Source: Deltaproteobacteria bacterium
Lineage (GTDB): Bacteria; Desulfobacterota; GWC2-55-46
Direction: 5' to 3'
Length of the DNA stretch: 56,064 bases
Assembly (NCBI GenBank): GCA_020846435.1
Contig: JADLDY010000026.1
Span: forward strand, 1 to 56,064
Part shown: positions 15,337 through 22,884 of the stretch, piece after piece
How positions within the stretch are numbered: the stretch's first letter is position 1
Layout: the number at the start of each line of letters is the position of its first letter
Translations under genes and position numbers: made by a program
Notes under the pieces: generated by a model
The model's database searches: none
The model's input: the letters and a program-made list of their open reading frames with translations, nothing else
Told to the model about the DNA's origin: nothing

Positions 15337-15411
15337 CCAGCCGCTTCCGCGAGGCTCAGCCGTGCTTCCTGCGTCAGGCGCGGCCTGCCAGAGAGCCTGC
15401 TCTTTACTGTG

Positions 15412-15864
15412 CTACTGCTGCCTCCTCCAGCCCGACCATGCCGGAACTCCGTTGGCATCGCGCAGCTTCAAAGTCTGGCCGTCCTTTTTTATTTCGGCGG
15501 CGATTATGGCGTGCTTGCCGTCGAACGAGACCCTTGAGCCGGTCACTTCAAGCATGTTCCCCTTTTCTATTGACGTATCCTGCTTCTCGAGGAACCACTC
15601 AGGCCCGAGGTGGACCGGGATGGTCTCTTTTTCGGTTTTAAGCGTCAGATGGATGCCCTTTGACATGCCTTTCATCGGTTTGAACTCATCGACTGAGAGG
15701 ACTTCTCCTGAGAGCGTCTCTACTCTCGAAGTGTCGTACATCCCGGAGTAATTGCTTCCCATGCCCCATCCGCCGCTTCCTTCGCCCATCCTGGCTGCTG
15801 CGCCGGTTGAAAATGCGAGGCACAAGACAAACGCGCCGGCAATCATGAATCCTGTACTTTTCAT
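15412..15864 (-). CDS. exported small beta-barrel protein, unknown function
   Basis: A 150-residue secreted protein. The N-terminal signal peptide ends near GAAA (about residue 24). A Gly/Met/Ser-rich linker (MGEGSGGWGMGSNYSGMYD) is followed by a small beta domain: VETLSGEVLSVDEFKPMKGMSKGIHLTLKTEKETIPVHLGPEWFLEK, MLEVTGSRVSFDGKHAIIAAEI. I know close relatives annotated only as DNA-binding or OB-fold-like proteins; the signal peptide makes a periplasmic role more likely. The C-terminus ends with the conserved ANGVPAWSGWRR. The gene stands alone and divergent from the TetR operon. No catalytic residues are apparent. Confidence 0.8.
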   Translation of the reverse strand: MKSTGFMIAGAFVLCLAFSTGAAARMGEGSGGWGMGSNYSGMYDTSRVETLSGEVLSVDEFKPMKGMSKGIHLTLKTEKETIPVHLGPEWFLEKQDTSIEKGNMLEVTGSRVSFDGKHAIIAAEIKKDGQTLKLRDANGVPAWSGWRRQQ

Positions 15865-16025
15865 GGCAAGCTCCTTCTCTTAAGGTTAAGGGTTGATTTA
15901 CAGATCTGCCGCGGCAATGCGGCCGGTACTCATCCCTTTCGGTAAACTATATCGTAATCAAGGCACTGCGCGGCCTGCGCCAGCCAATGACGGGGCGGAG
16001 TATCTGTCATCTGGCATATCTTTAC

Positions 16026-16082
16026 TTGACAGGCTGGCGGCCTCCCTGTAAGATAGTAATTGATTACTATCTTACAGGGAGG
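16026..16082 (+). promoter_or_regulatory. TetR autoregulatory promoter/operator
   Basis: TTGACA (16026-16031), a 17-base spacer and TAAGAT (16049-16054) form a promoter. A perfect 20-bp inverted repeat (16041-16060 and 16063-16082, spacer TG, core TAAT-TG-ATTA) covers the -10 and the start point. The right arm ends in GGGAGG, which is also the ribosome site for the GTG at 16089. Transcripts from upstream would fold this into a 20-bp stem followed by T6, a terminator. Confidence 0.8.
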
Positions 16083-16088
16083 TTTTTT

Positions 16089-16697
16089 GTGCAGGATAGC
16101 CCCAGGCACCTTCCGGCAGAGGAAAGAAGAGCCGTTACAGTGGAAGCGGTCGTTGACCTTGCAGCGGAGCAGAATCCGAGCGAGATAACTACGGCCGCGA
16201 TAGCCAAGCGCATGCGTCTCACCCAGGGCGCGCTCTTTCGCCACTTCGCTAGCAAGGACGCTATATTGAAGGCCGTGCTCGAATGGGTGGCAGACAGGCT
16301 CCTCAGCCGCACGGACAAGGCCTCGCGCGAGGCCTCCTCGGTCCTTTCGGCGCTTGAAGCCATGTTCGCGACCCACATCGATTTCATAGCCCGCCACCCT
16401 GGCGCGCCGAGGATTGTCTTCGCCGAGCTGCAGCGTCACGACGACACGCCAGCCAAGCTCCTGGCGCAGACTCTCATCAACCGCTACCGCGACCGCTTGA
16501 GCGCCCTCATAGACAAAGGAAAAAAATCGGGTGAGATCAACGGGGATGTCGACGCGAATGCCGCCGCCACCTTATTCATCGGGATGATACAGGGGCTGGT
16601 TATCCAGTCGCTTCTCGGGGGTAATGCCGCGCGCCTCAAAAAAGACGCGCCCGGCGCGTTCGCTATCTACCTGGCCGGCATAAGGAGGCCGAGATGA
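16089..16697 (+). CDS. TetR/AcrR-family repressor
   Basis: A 202-residue repressor, probably of its own exporter operon. The N-terminal HTH is typical (AVTVEAVVDLAAEQNPSEITTAAIAKRMRLTQGALFRHFASKDAILKAV). The C-terminal ligand/dimer domain includes the TetR_C-like VDANAAATLFIGMIQGLVIQSLLGG. The GTG at 16089 is chosen because GGGAGG lies 6 bases upstream inside the palindromic operator, and the upstream frame runs back through the operator itself. Its stop overlaps the next ATG by 4 bases (ATGA), so it is cotranscribed with the exporter. The inducing ligand cannot be read from sequence. Confidence 0.92.
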   Translation: MQDSPRHLPAEERRAVTVEAVVDLAAEQNPSEITTAAIAKRMRLTQGALFRHFASKDAILKAVLEWVADRLLSRTDKASREASSVLSALEAMFATHIDFIARHPGAPRIVFAELQRHDDTPAKLLAQTLINRYRDRLSALIDKGKKSGEINGDVDANAAATLFIGMIQGLVIQSLLGGNAARLKKDAPGAFAIYLAGIRRPR

Positions 16698-17887
16698 AGC
16701 GCTTCCCATTGACAGGAAGGACGATAGCGCTGGCAGGGGTGATCCTGGCGCTGCTCGCTTTGTTCGTCTACGCCGCGCTCCGCTCTGGCCCGCTGGCGCC
16801 GGTCCCTGTGACTGTCGCGAGCGTTGAAGTCCGCCGGATCACGCCGGCCATCTCAGGCATAGGCATTGTAGAGGCCCGCTACACATACAAGATAGGGCCG
16901 ACTGTCGCCGGCCGCGTAAAGCGGGTCGATGTGAATGTGGGTGACAGGGTCAGGGCAGGGGAGCTGCTCGGGGAGATGGACCCGGTCGACCTCGATGACA
17001 GGCTCTCGTCCCAGAGGTCCGCTTTAAAGCGCGCTCAGGCGGCCATGCTCGCGGCTCAGGCACAGGTGAGGGACGCTGAGTCAAGGTCCGCGTACGCGGC
17101 TTCCCAGGCTGAGCGTTATGAAACTCTGCTGCGCAGCGGTTCCGTGACTGTCGTGGCCGCCGAGGCGAAAGAGCATGAAAAGCAGGTCGCTCAGGCCTCT
17201 CTCGCGGCAGCCCGCGCCAACTTTGAAGCCGCCGGAGAGGAGATTGGCCGCATACGCGCCGACGGCGCTGGGGCCGGAAAACAGCTGGCTAATACGCGCC
17301 TCGTCGCGCCGGTCGCCGGGTTGGTGGTGGCCCGTCTGGCAGACCCCGGCACAACGGTCGTGGCAGGCCAGCCGGTCGTGGAGGTAATAGCCCAGGACAG
17401 CCTGTGGGTGAACGCGCGTTTCAACCAGCTCGGGTCCTCAGGCCTGGCCCGGGGTCTGGCCGCGAGGATAGTCTTGCGTTCCGACTCAAGCCGCCAGATA
17501 TCCGGCAGGATAGAGCGGGTTGAGCCGCTGGCCGACGCTGTGACAGAGGAGACGCTTGCCAAGGTGGTTTTTGATGTCCCGGCTGACGCTGGCCGTCTTG
17601 TAGGGGAGCTGGCCGAGGTGACAGTCGCGCTGCCGGCTGTCGACGCCGCGCCGGTCGTTCCCGGCGCGAGCATACAGCGCGTGGACGGCCGCGTTGGAGT
17701 ATGGCTCATCGATGGCGGAAAGCTCTCTTTCGCGCCTGTCAGGATGGGGGCGACGGACCTGGACGGACTGGCGCAGGTCCACGACGGATTGAAGCCTGGT
17801 GACAAGGTGGTCGTCTTCAGCAGGAGCGCCCTCAACAAAAAGAGCCGCGTCAAGGTAGTCGATAAAATCCCCGGGGTCTCCCCATGA
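16694..17887 (+). CDS. HlyD-family membrane-fusion protein of an ABC exporter
   Basis: A 397-residue periplasmic adaptor. One N-terminal membrane anchor (about residues 10-28) is followed by a biotinyl-lipoyl-like half (VAGRVKRVDVNVGDRVRAGELLGEMD), a long alpha-hairpin (about 105-195, Ala/Gln/Glu-rich) and the second half (NTRLVAPVAGLVVARLADPGTTVVAGQPVVEVI). A beta-barrel domain comes last. It is the DevB/MacA-type partner of the permease and ATPase that follow with 4-base overlaps. It should link the inner-membrane ABC unit to an outer-membrane channel, which is not encoded here. Substrate unknown. Confidence 0.92.
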   Translation: MKRFPLTGRTIALAGVILALLALFVYAALRSGPLAPVPVTVASVEVRRITPAISGIGIVEARYTYKIGPTVAGRVKRVDVNVGDRVRAGELLGEMDPVDLDDRLSSQRSALKRAQAAMLAAQAQVRDAESRSAYAASQAERYETLLRSGSVTVVAAEAKEHEKQVAQASLAAARANFEAAGEEIGRIRADGAGAGKQLANTRLVAPVAGLVVARLADPGTTVVAGQPVVEVIAQDSLWVNARFNQLGSSGLARGLAARIVLRSDSSRQISGRIERVEPLADAVTEETLAKVVFDVPADAGRLVGELAEVTVALPAVDAAPVVPGASIQRVDGRVGVWLIDGGKLSFAPVRMGATDLDGLAQVHDGLKPGDKVVVFSRSALNKKSRVKVVDKIPGVSP

Positions 17888-19086
17888 TAAGCCTCGCGGG
17901 GCGTGACATAATGCATGCCTGGGGCAAGTTCGTATTCACCGGGATCGGCCTCGGGCTTCTCATCGGAGTGACATTGACCATGGCAGGAGTTTACAGGGGC
18001 ATGGTCGACGACGCAAAAGCCCTACTTGACAACAGCGGGGCTGACCTGTGGGTCGTGCAGAAGGACACGCTCGGCCCGTACGCCGAGTCCTCGAGCGTCA
18101 ATGACGACGCCTACCGCGGCATACTCGGCATGCCCGGGGTCGAGCGCGCCGCCAATGTGACCTATCTGACCATGCAGGTGAGAAGAGGCGACGCGGACGT
18201 GCGGGCGATGGTGGTCGGCACTGTCTCCGGCGGCCCGGGAGAGCCGGGGCAGCCCGGGTATCTCGTCGCGGGCCGAAGGATAACGGCCGGCCATTACGAG
18301 GCTGTCGCCGACATAGCGTCCGGCTTTCACCTGGGAGAGCGCATCCAGATACGCAAGAATATTTTCACTGTCGTCGGCCTGACAAGGCGCATGGTCTCTT
18401 CCAGCGGGGATCCGATGGTCTTTATCCCGCTCAAGGACGCGCAGGAGGCCCAGTTCCTTAAAGACAACGACGCGATAGTCCAGCAGAGGCGCAGAACCGT
18501 GGAAAATCAGGCTCTGAACCGCCTCGGCGTGCCGGGCCTCCTTGAGGCGCTCATTGCCTCGCAGAGCGTCAACCCGTATGTGAACGCGGTGCTCGTGCAG
18601 ATAAAGCCCGGGTTTGAGCCTGATGACGTGGCTGAGCCAATCCGCCGGTGGAAGCGCCTGCAGGTGTACACGAGGGCCCAGATGGAGAAGATACTCGTCG
18701 GCAAGCTGATTGCGACTTCAGCCAGACAGATAGGCATGTTTCTCGTGATACTCGCGATTGTAAGCGCGGCCATAGTCGCGTTCATAATCTACACGCTGAC
18801 CCTTGGCAAGATAAGGGAGATAGCGGTCTTGAAGCTGATCGGCACGAGGAACCGCACAATAGCCATGATGATCCTCCAGCAGGCGATCGGACTTGGCGTA
18901 ATCGGCTTTGTCGTGGGCAAGATCGCGGCTACTTTCTGGGCGCCGATATTCCCGAAGTACGTTCTCCTCGAGCCGGGGGACGCCGTGCGCGGCTTCGCGG
19001 CGGTTGTGGTCATATGCGTCCTCTCGAGCGTCCTTGCCATACGCGCGGCGCTCAAGGTCGACCCGGCCGAGGCGATAGGCGGCTGA
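17884..19086 (+). CDS. ABC exporter permease, FtsX/MacB-DevC type
   Basis: A 400-residue inner-membrane protein. It has an N-terminal membrane helix (FVFTGIGLGLLIGVTLTMAGVY), a large periplasmic MacB-PCD-like domain (about 45-270) and three C-terminal helices (IGMFLVILAIVSAAIVAFIIYTL, AIGLGVIGFVVGKIAATF, GFAAVVVICVLSSVLAI). The coupling segment GKIREIAVLKLIGTRNRTI lies between them, and DPAEAIGG closes the protein as in FtsX-like permeases. Such permeases work by mechanotransmission rather than channelling. Its start overlaps the adaptor gene by 4 bases and its stop lies 1 base before the ATPase, so it is tightly coupled in one operon. Confidence 0.93.
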   Translation: MISLAGRDIMHAWGKFVFTGIGLGLLIGVTLTMAGVYRGMVDDAKALLDNSGADLWVVQKDTLGPYAESSSVNDDAYRGILGMPGVERAANVTYLTMQVRRGDADVRAMVVGTVSGGPGEPGQPGYLVAGRRITAGHYEAVADIASGFHLGERIQIRKNIFTVVGLTRRMVSSSGDPMVFIPLKDAQEAQFLKDNDAIVQQRRRTVENQALNRLGVPGLLEALIASQSVNPYVNAVLVQIKPGFEPDDVAEPIRRWKRLQVYTRAQMEKILVGKLIATSARQIGMFLVILAIVSAAIVAFIIYTLTLGKIREIAVLKLIGTRNRTIAMMILQQAIGLGVIGFVVGKIAATFWAPIFPKYVLLEPGDAVRGFAAVVVICVLSSVLAIRAALKVDPAEAIGG

Positions 19087-19087
19087 C

Positions 19088-19798
19088 ATGAAAACAAAGG
19101 GAATAAAAATAAGCGGCCTCAGGAAGCGCTACGGAAAAGGTGAGACTGCGGTCGACGCGCTAAAGGGCGTTGACATGGAGGTCGCCGCAGGCGAGGTCGT
19201 CGGGCTCATCGGGCCGTCAGGGTCAGGCAAATCCACGCTCCTCAAGTGCCTCGGCGCGGTCATTGAGCCGACAGCCGGGCAGATGACGCTTGGCGACGAC
19301 GTCATCTACGAGGACGGCTGGAAGATATCCGATTTGCGCGCTCTGCGCCGCGACAAGATAGGTTTCGTCTTTCAGGCGCCGTACCTTATCCCCTTCCTCG
19401 ACGTCACGGACAACGTCGCGTTGCTGCCCATGCTGGCGGGACGCCCTAACAATGAATCGCGCCAGAGGGCTCACGAACTTCTCAAGGCGCTCGAGGTCGA
19501 TCACAGGGCCAGGGCCATGCCGTCACATCTGTCCGGAGGAGAGCAGCAGAGGGTCGCGATAGCGCGGGCCCTGATAAACAGGCCGCCTGTCATACTCGCG
19601 GACGAGCCGACCGCGCCGCTGGACAGCGAGCGGGCTCTCGCCGTAATCCGGATACTGAACCAGATGGCCCGTCAGTACGAGACGGCGATAATAGTCGTGA
19701 CCCACGACGAGAAGATAGTGCCGACGTTCAGGCGAATTTATCACATAAGGGACGGACGGACGCATGAGGAAGCTGGAGAAGGGCGGGCTTTTGAGTGA
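19088..19798 (+). CDS. ABC exporter ATPase, MacB/DevA/LolD type
   Basis: A 236-residue nucleotide-binding subunit with Walker A GPSGSGKST, Q loop VFQAPYLIPFLDV, signature LSGGEQQRVAIARAL, Walker B VILADEPT and H loop VVTHD. The D-loop region reads TAPLDS, with Pro where Ala or Gly is usual; the motif is otherwise intact. It dimerises with the FtsX-like permease to power export. The 3' end overlaps a possible upstream start of the cytochrome c' gene, whose real ATG is at 19827. Confidence 0.95.
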   Translation: MKTKGIKISGLRKRYGKGETAVDALKGVDMEVAAGEVVGLIGPSGSGKSTLLKCLGAVIEPTAGQMTLGDDVIYEDGWKISDLRALRRDKIGFVFQAPYLIPFLDVTDNVALLPMLAGRPNNESRQRAHELLKALEVDHRARAMPSHLSGGEQQRVAIARALINRPPVILADEPTAPLDSERALAVIRILNQMARQYETAIIVVTHDEKIVPTFRRIYHIRDGRTHEEAGEGRAFE

Positions 19799-19826
19799 GC
19801 TTGAAATAAAAAACCGGAGGCGGGAT

Positions 19827-20279
19827 ATGAAAGTAGAGAGGTTATTCGGGTTTGTGCTGGCAGGAGGTTTGTTGCTGGCAGGCGCAACTGGCGCGATGGC
19901 TGAGGCAGGGGCTGAGGTCAAGGACCTCGCGTTGAAGAAGATAATGAAGGACCTCGGGGCCGGCATGCAGACGGTCACGGACGCCATCGCAAGGGAGGAC
20001 TGGCAGCTTGTCGAGAAAACAGCGCCGCAGATAGCCGACCATCCGCAGCCGCCTCTTGGTGAAAAGATGCGCATCATCGCCTTTATGGGTACTGACATGG
20101 GCAAGTTCAAGGGCTACGATGGAGAGGTTCACAAGTCTGCGGAAACGCTCGGGCAGGCGGCCAAATCAAAGGACGGGGTGGCTGTAATCGCGGCCTTCCA
20201 GAGCATTCAGACGGCCTGCTACGGGTGCCACAGAGACTTCCGTGAGGGTTTCATAAAGCATTTTTACGGGACGCGCTGA
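19827..20279 (+). CDS. cytochrome c'-family periplasmic heme protein
   Basis: A 150-residue protein with a Sec signal peptide ending near GAMA, a four-helix-bundle-like body and a single C-terminal heme site, C131-Y-G-C134-H135. A C-terminal CxxCH near the last 20 residues is the hallmark of the cytochrome c'/c556 family, which binds small gases or transfers electrons in the periplasm. The ATG at 19827 is preceded by CCGGAGG and begins the signal peptide, so the overlapping upstream start is rejected. It is the last gene of the TetR-exporter operon, 28 bases after the ATPase, which suggests a shared stimulus. Confidence 0.88.
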   Translation: MKVERLFGFVLAGGLLLAGATGAMAEAGAEVKDLALKKIMKDLGAGMQTVTDAIAREDWQLVEKTAPQIADHPQPPLGEKMRIIAFMGTDMGKFKGYDGEVHKSAETLGQAAKSKDGVAVIAAFQSIQTACYGCHRDFREGFIKHFYGTR

Positions 20280-20314
20280 TAGTTTTTTTAAAGTGAAGCG
20301 GTGTTTGAAATAAA

Positions 20315-20348
20315 AAAAGGGGGGGCATCCGCAGGATGCCCCCCTTTT
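20315..20348. terminator. bidirectional terminator
   Basis: A G7/C6-rich stem (GGGGGCATCC / GGATGCCCCC) is flanked by A and T runs. It ends both the exporter operon (+) and the PEP-CTERM gene (-). Confidence 0.9.
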
Positions 20349-20370
20349 GCAATTCAGTCAGTTAAATTGT

Positions 20371-21105
20371 TCAGGCCCTTTTCCTGCGTCTTGCCGCCCA
20401 GAGGGCCGCGCCTGTCAACCCTGAACCGAGAAGGATAAGGCTCGACGGCTCAGGCACCGGAGTGCTGGTGACGTTCAGGTAGTCGTTGCCGCACGACATC
20501 GTCCAGTGCAGGGTCACGGGGCCGCCTGAGTAGGCAGCGAGTGAGTCGAGCCCGAAGCTGCCTTCGAGCACATAGGACATGCCGCCGTTCGAGTTGCTGG
20601 CGTACACGCCTGAGCCGTACGCGCCTGTGAATGCCGTTGGTATGAGGGTTCCGGTCGCAAGCTGGAACGGGTCGGCCACATGGTGCTGGGCGTACATCGA
20701 GTTCTGCCACGACGAGGCGCTGTAAAGGCTGTAAGAAGGGACGCCTGAAGAGATGGCAAAGTCTATGGCGTAGTCGTAGTTGCCGTCGTTGTTGGTGTCT
20801 ATCGCGAAGTCGCCCGGCGTATAATTGATGCCGTCCAGTCTTACGCCGTTCGCGAGGTTGAAGCCGGTCTGCAGGCCGAAGTAGACCGTGTTGTTTTTTA
20901 TCTGCAGGCCGAGGTACTCGACGTCAAAGGCCTGTCCACCGTATCCTGGGCCGACAAACCCTCCTGAGCCCACTACGTCATCAGAGGAGTAGTAGCCGGC
21001 CCATTCGCTGAGGCCGAACGCCCCGTCAATGGTTATGGCCGGTGCTGTTTGAGCGAAACAAAGAAGAGATGCCGCGATTGTTGTGAGGAAGATTTTGTTT
21101 TTCAT
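20371..21105 (-). CDS. PEP-CTERM sorted surface protein
   Basis: A 244-residue exported protein with a signal peptide (MKNKIFLTTIAASLLCFAQTAPA). The Gly/Ser/Tyr-rich beta body (ITIDGAFGLSEWAGYYSSDD) contains a DTNNDGNYDYAIDFAI calcium-like loop. The C-terminal sorting signal is VPEPSS, a hydrophobic helix, then RRRKRA. Such proteins are cleaved by an exosortase and linked to extracellular polysaccharide in biofilm or floc. No exosortase is in the window. The ATG at 21105 has no ribosome site; the predicted sigma-54 start point is only a few bases upstream, so translation may be leaderless. A start at 21135 would lie inside the promoter. Confidence 0.9.
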   Translation of the reverse strand: MKNKIFLTTIAASLLCFAQTAPAITIDGAFGLSEWAGYYSSDDVVGSGGFVGPGYGGQAFDVEYLGLQIKNNTVYFGLQTGFNLANGVRLDGINYTPGDFAIDTNNDGNYDYAIDFAISSGVPSYSLYSASSWQNSMYAQHHVADPFQLATGTLIPTAFTGAYGSGVYASNSNGGMSYVLEGSFGLDSLAAYSGGPVTLHWTMSCGNDYLNVTSTPVPEPSSLILLGSGLTGAALWAARRRKRA

Positions 21106-21118
21106 GATTAAAGTATAT

Positions 21119-21134
21119 TGCAAGCACGGTGCCA
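21119..21134 (-). promoter_or_regulatory. sigma-54 promoter of the PEP-CTERM gene
   Basis: The minus strand reads TGGCACCGTGCTTGCA with -24 GG and -12 GC exactly 12 bases apart, a consensus match. The expected start point is near 21108, just before the ATG. Confidence 0.85.
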
Positions 21135-21208
21135 TGTTGCGGGTTTCAGGCCAAGTATCTGTTTTTTAATGGTAATATTTTTTGTCTCCAGTCCGGCAGT
21201 TTGAGCAT

Positions 21209-21279
21209 TGTAAAAAAAACCGACAAGGAGCGCTTGAATTCGAGGTTTTACAGAGAGGTGTCTGTCGAAAAAATTTACA
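21209..21279. promoter_or_regulatory. paired upstream activator sites TGTCG-N7-TTACA
   Basis: TGTAAAAAAAACCGACA (21209-21225) and its inverted relative TGTCGAAAAAATTTACA (21263-21279) lie about 100 and 155 bases upstream of the sigma-54 start point. That is normal enhancer distance. PEP-CTERM genes are known to be controlled by the PrsK/PrsR sigma-54 system. Assigning these sites to a PrsR-like activator is inference. Confidence 0.6.
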
Positions 21280-21340
21280 CTTTGACTGTTTTGTAAATTA
21301 AAGGCTGTTTTCAGCCCTGCTGGCAGTGGCCGCGTGAAAA

Positions 21341-21372
21341 AAGAGGGGCTGGCCTTTTGGCCAGCCCCTCTT
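21341..21372 (-). terminator. terminator of the ferritin-cupin operon
   Basis: A perfect AAGAGGGGCTGGCC / GGCCAGCCCCTCTT stem is followed on the minus strand by a T run. Confidence 0.88.
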
Positions 21373-21396
21373 ATGCTTTTTCCATGCCTCCCTGGG

Positions 21397-21783
21397 TCAG
21401 GAGTGTTTTTTTCTTTCGTACTCTTGTGCCTCAGTTTTATTCCTGTGAATGGTGCCGTGCGGGTGCTCGGACGGGGAGTAGACGGTATAGAGCTTCAAGG
21501 GCACGGTCCCTGATGTGTTCACTATGTTGTGCTCGACCCCGGCGGGGATGACTACTGCCGAGCCGTCCTCGAGTTTGTGCTCTTTCCCGTTGAGCACTGC
21601 CTTGCCTTCTCCGGCCTCGACTCTGATGAACTGGTCGACATCATCGTGCGTCTCCATGCCGATGTCCTCGCCCGGCTTTAGCGACATGACGACAAGCTGG
21701 CTGTTTGGCCCGGTGAACAGGACCTCGCGGAAGTAATTATTCTCGAGCGACTTTTTTTCTATGTTGGTCACAAACCCTGCCAT
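21397..21783 (-). CDS. small cupin-domain protein
   Basis: A 128-residue single-domain cupin of unknown substrate. Motif 1 is MSLKPGEDIGMETHDDVDQFIRVEAGEG, with a Gly/Glu/His metal set. Motif 2 is VVIPAGVEHNIVNTSG. Together they supply His and Glu ligands for a divalent metal. Cupins of this type are often mannose-6-phosphate-isomerase-like or act in stress responses, and sequence does not decide here. The ATG at 21783 has GGAG 6-10 bases upstream. It lies 31 bases after the ferritin-like gene and ends at a strong terminator, so the two form an operon. Confidence 0.88.
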   Translation of the reverse strand: MAGFVTNIEKKSLENNYFREVLFTGPNSQLVVMSLKPGEDIGMETHDDVDQFIRVEAGEGKAVLNGKEHKLEDGSAVVIPAGVEHNIVNTSGTVPLKLYTVYSPSEHPHGTIHRNKTEAQEYERKKHS

Positions 21784-21814
21784 CGTCAATCTCCTTTCCC
21801 TTTTTAGCCGAAAA

Positions 21815-22315
21815 TCAGGCGCGCCCCTTGAGCATGAAGCCCAGGTCCTCGAGGAGTGCCTGCAGGTCTTCTTCGTGCTCGACCTCGTCCGTGAGTATCT
21901 GGGAGATGAGATTGTAGGTGACAGGGTCTTTTATGCCGACCTCTTCGATTATCGCGTGGTAGGTGCTTATCGCGCACTGCTCTCCAGCGATGTTCTGCTC
22001 GAGGATCTTCGAGATGAACGGGTCAGCGGGCTCGGCGTAGCCGCAGGTGCCGAGCTCGAACCACTTCTTCGGAGTGGTTATCGGCGTGCCGCCAAGCTGT
22101 ATTATGCGCAGCGAGAGCATGTCCGCGTGCCTGAGCTCGTCCGCGGCGTGCTGCATGAGCTCGGCTATGGCCGCGTCCTTCATGGGGCCTGCCACGATCT
22201 TCGAGCCGATCCAGTACTGGTAGTAGGCGAGCCACTCGTCAGAGAACGCCTTGTTCAGCAGTTCTATCGTGCGCTCCGCGTTCTTGCCTACGATCTCTCT
22301 TCCCCTTGTTCCCAT
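21815..22315 (-). CDS. ferritin-like diiron protein (bacterioferritin/DPS-like)
   Basis: A 166-residue four-helix bundle. Carboxylate and His ligands of a dinuclear iron site are visible in order: SDEWLAYYQYW (Glu), AADELRHADML (ExxH), EQNIAGEQCAISTYHAII (Glu) and LTDEVEHEEDL (ExxH). It probably stores or oxidises iron, or detoxifies peroxide, in the cytoplasm. Cys residues in GTCGYAEP and EQCAIS are extra. The ATG at 22315 follows GGAGG(AAC)-type spacing. It is the first gene of an operon with the cupin, and the combination suggests oxidative-stress or iron homeostasis. Confidence 0.88.
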   Translation of the reverse strand: MGTRGREIVGKNAERTIELLNKAFSDEWLAYYQYWIGSKIVAGPMKDAAIAELMQHAADELRHADMLSLRIIQLGGTPITTPKKWFELGTCGYAEPADPFISKILEQNIAGEQCAISTYHAIIEEVGIKDPVTYNLISQILTDEVEHEEDLQALLEDLGFMLKGRA

Positions 22316-22535
22316 GTCCGTTCCTCCTGAGCTGTCTTTTGTTTTTCTGAAGATTTTCCGTCCGCCGGTCTTTTGGCTTAAAACCCGGCCATTTCAACCC
22401 TGCGTTTGTCTGCGGGTTCGGTCAATGTAATCACAATCACAGCCTTCCAGAGGCTTCTTGTATAGAATCATGCCTGTAAATGAGACCAGGCGGCCCCATT
22501 TACATGGCCGGACGATTGAACCAAGAGGAAGGACT

Positions 22536-22847
22536 ATGCCTGAAAACAAGGACGCTAATGTTGTACGCGAGCAGGTGCTTAAAATCGCCGCCGGCAAGGG
22601 TCCCTCCAGGGTAGCAGAATATACAGTCAGGGAGTATCCTGAGCCGGGGAGCATCCCGAACTGGTTCATGGGCGTCATCTTCCTCCTCAAGGACGAGATA
22701 CAGCCTGATGAGAAGATAGTCATCCATGAGGGCGTAATAAAGATAGTCAAGAAAACGGCTATCGACAAGCTCGTCGAATGGATGACAGGCTCAAGGAAGG
22801 CGCCTGACATAAGCGGCAAGGTCCCGGAAGAGGGCTTGAGGCACTGA
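22536..22847 (+). CDS. conserved hypothetical protein
   Basis: A 103-residue soluble protein without a recognised family. It begins MPENKDANVVREQVLKIAAGKGPSRVAEYTVREYPEPGSIPNWFMGVIFLLKDEI and continues with a short beta/alpha pattern (KIVIHEGVIKIVKKTAIDKLVEWM). The ATG at 22536 has GAGGAAGG upstream; an earlier in-frame ATG at 22458 has no such site. The composition matches the chromosome. It is divergent from the ferritin operon and convergent with the lipoprotein gene 37 bases downstream. Function unknown. Confidence 0.65.
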   Translation: MPENKDANVVREQVLKIAAGKGPSRVAEYTVREYPEPGSIPNWFMGVIFLLKDEIQPDEKIVIHEGVIKIVKKTAIDKLVEWMTGSRKAPDISGKVPEEGLRH

Positions 22848-22884
22848 CCTGTCGCGCTTTAAGGTCTTTTGTCTTGAGCCCATT

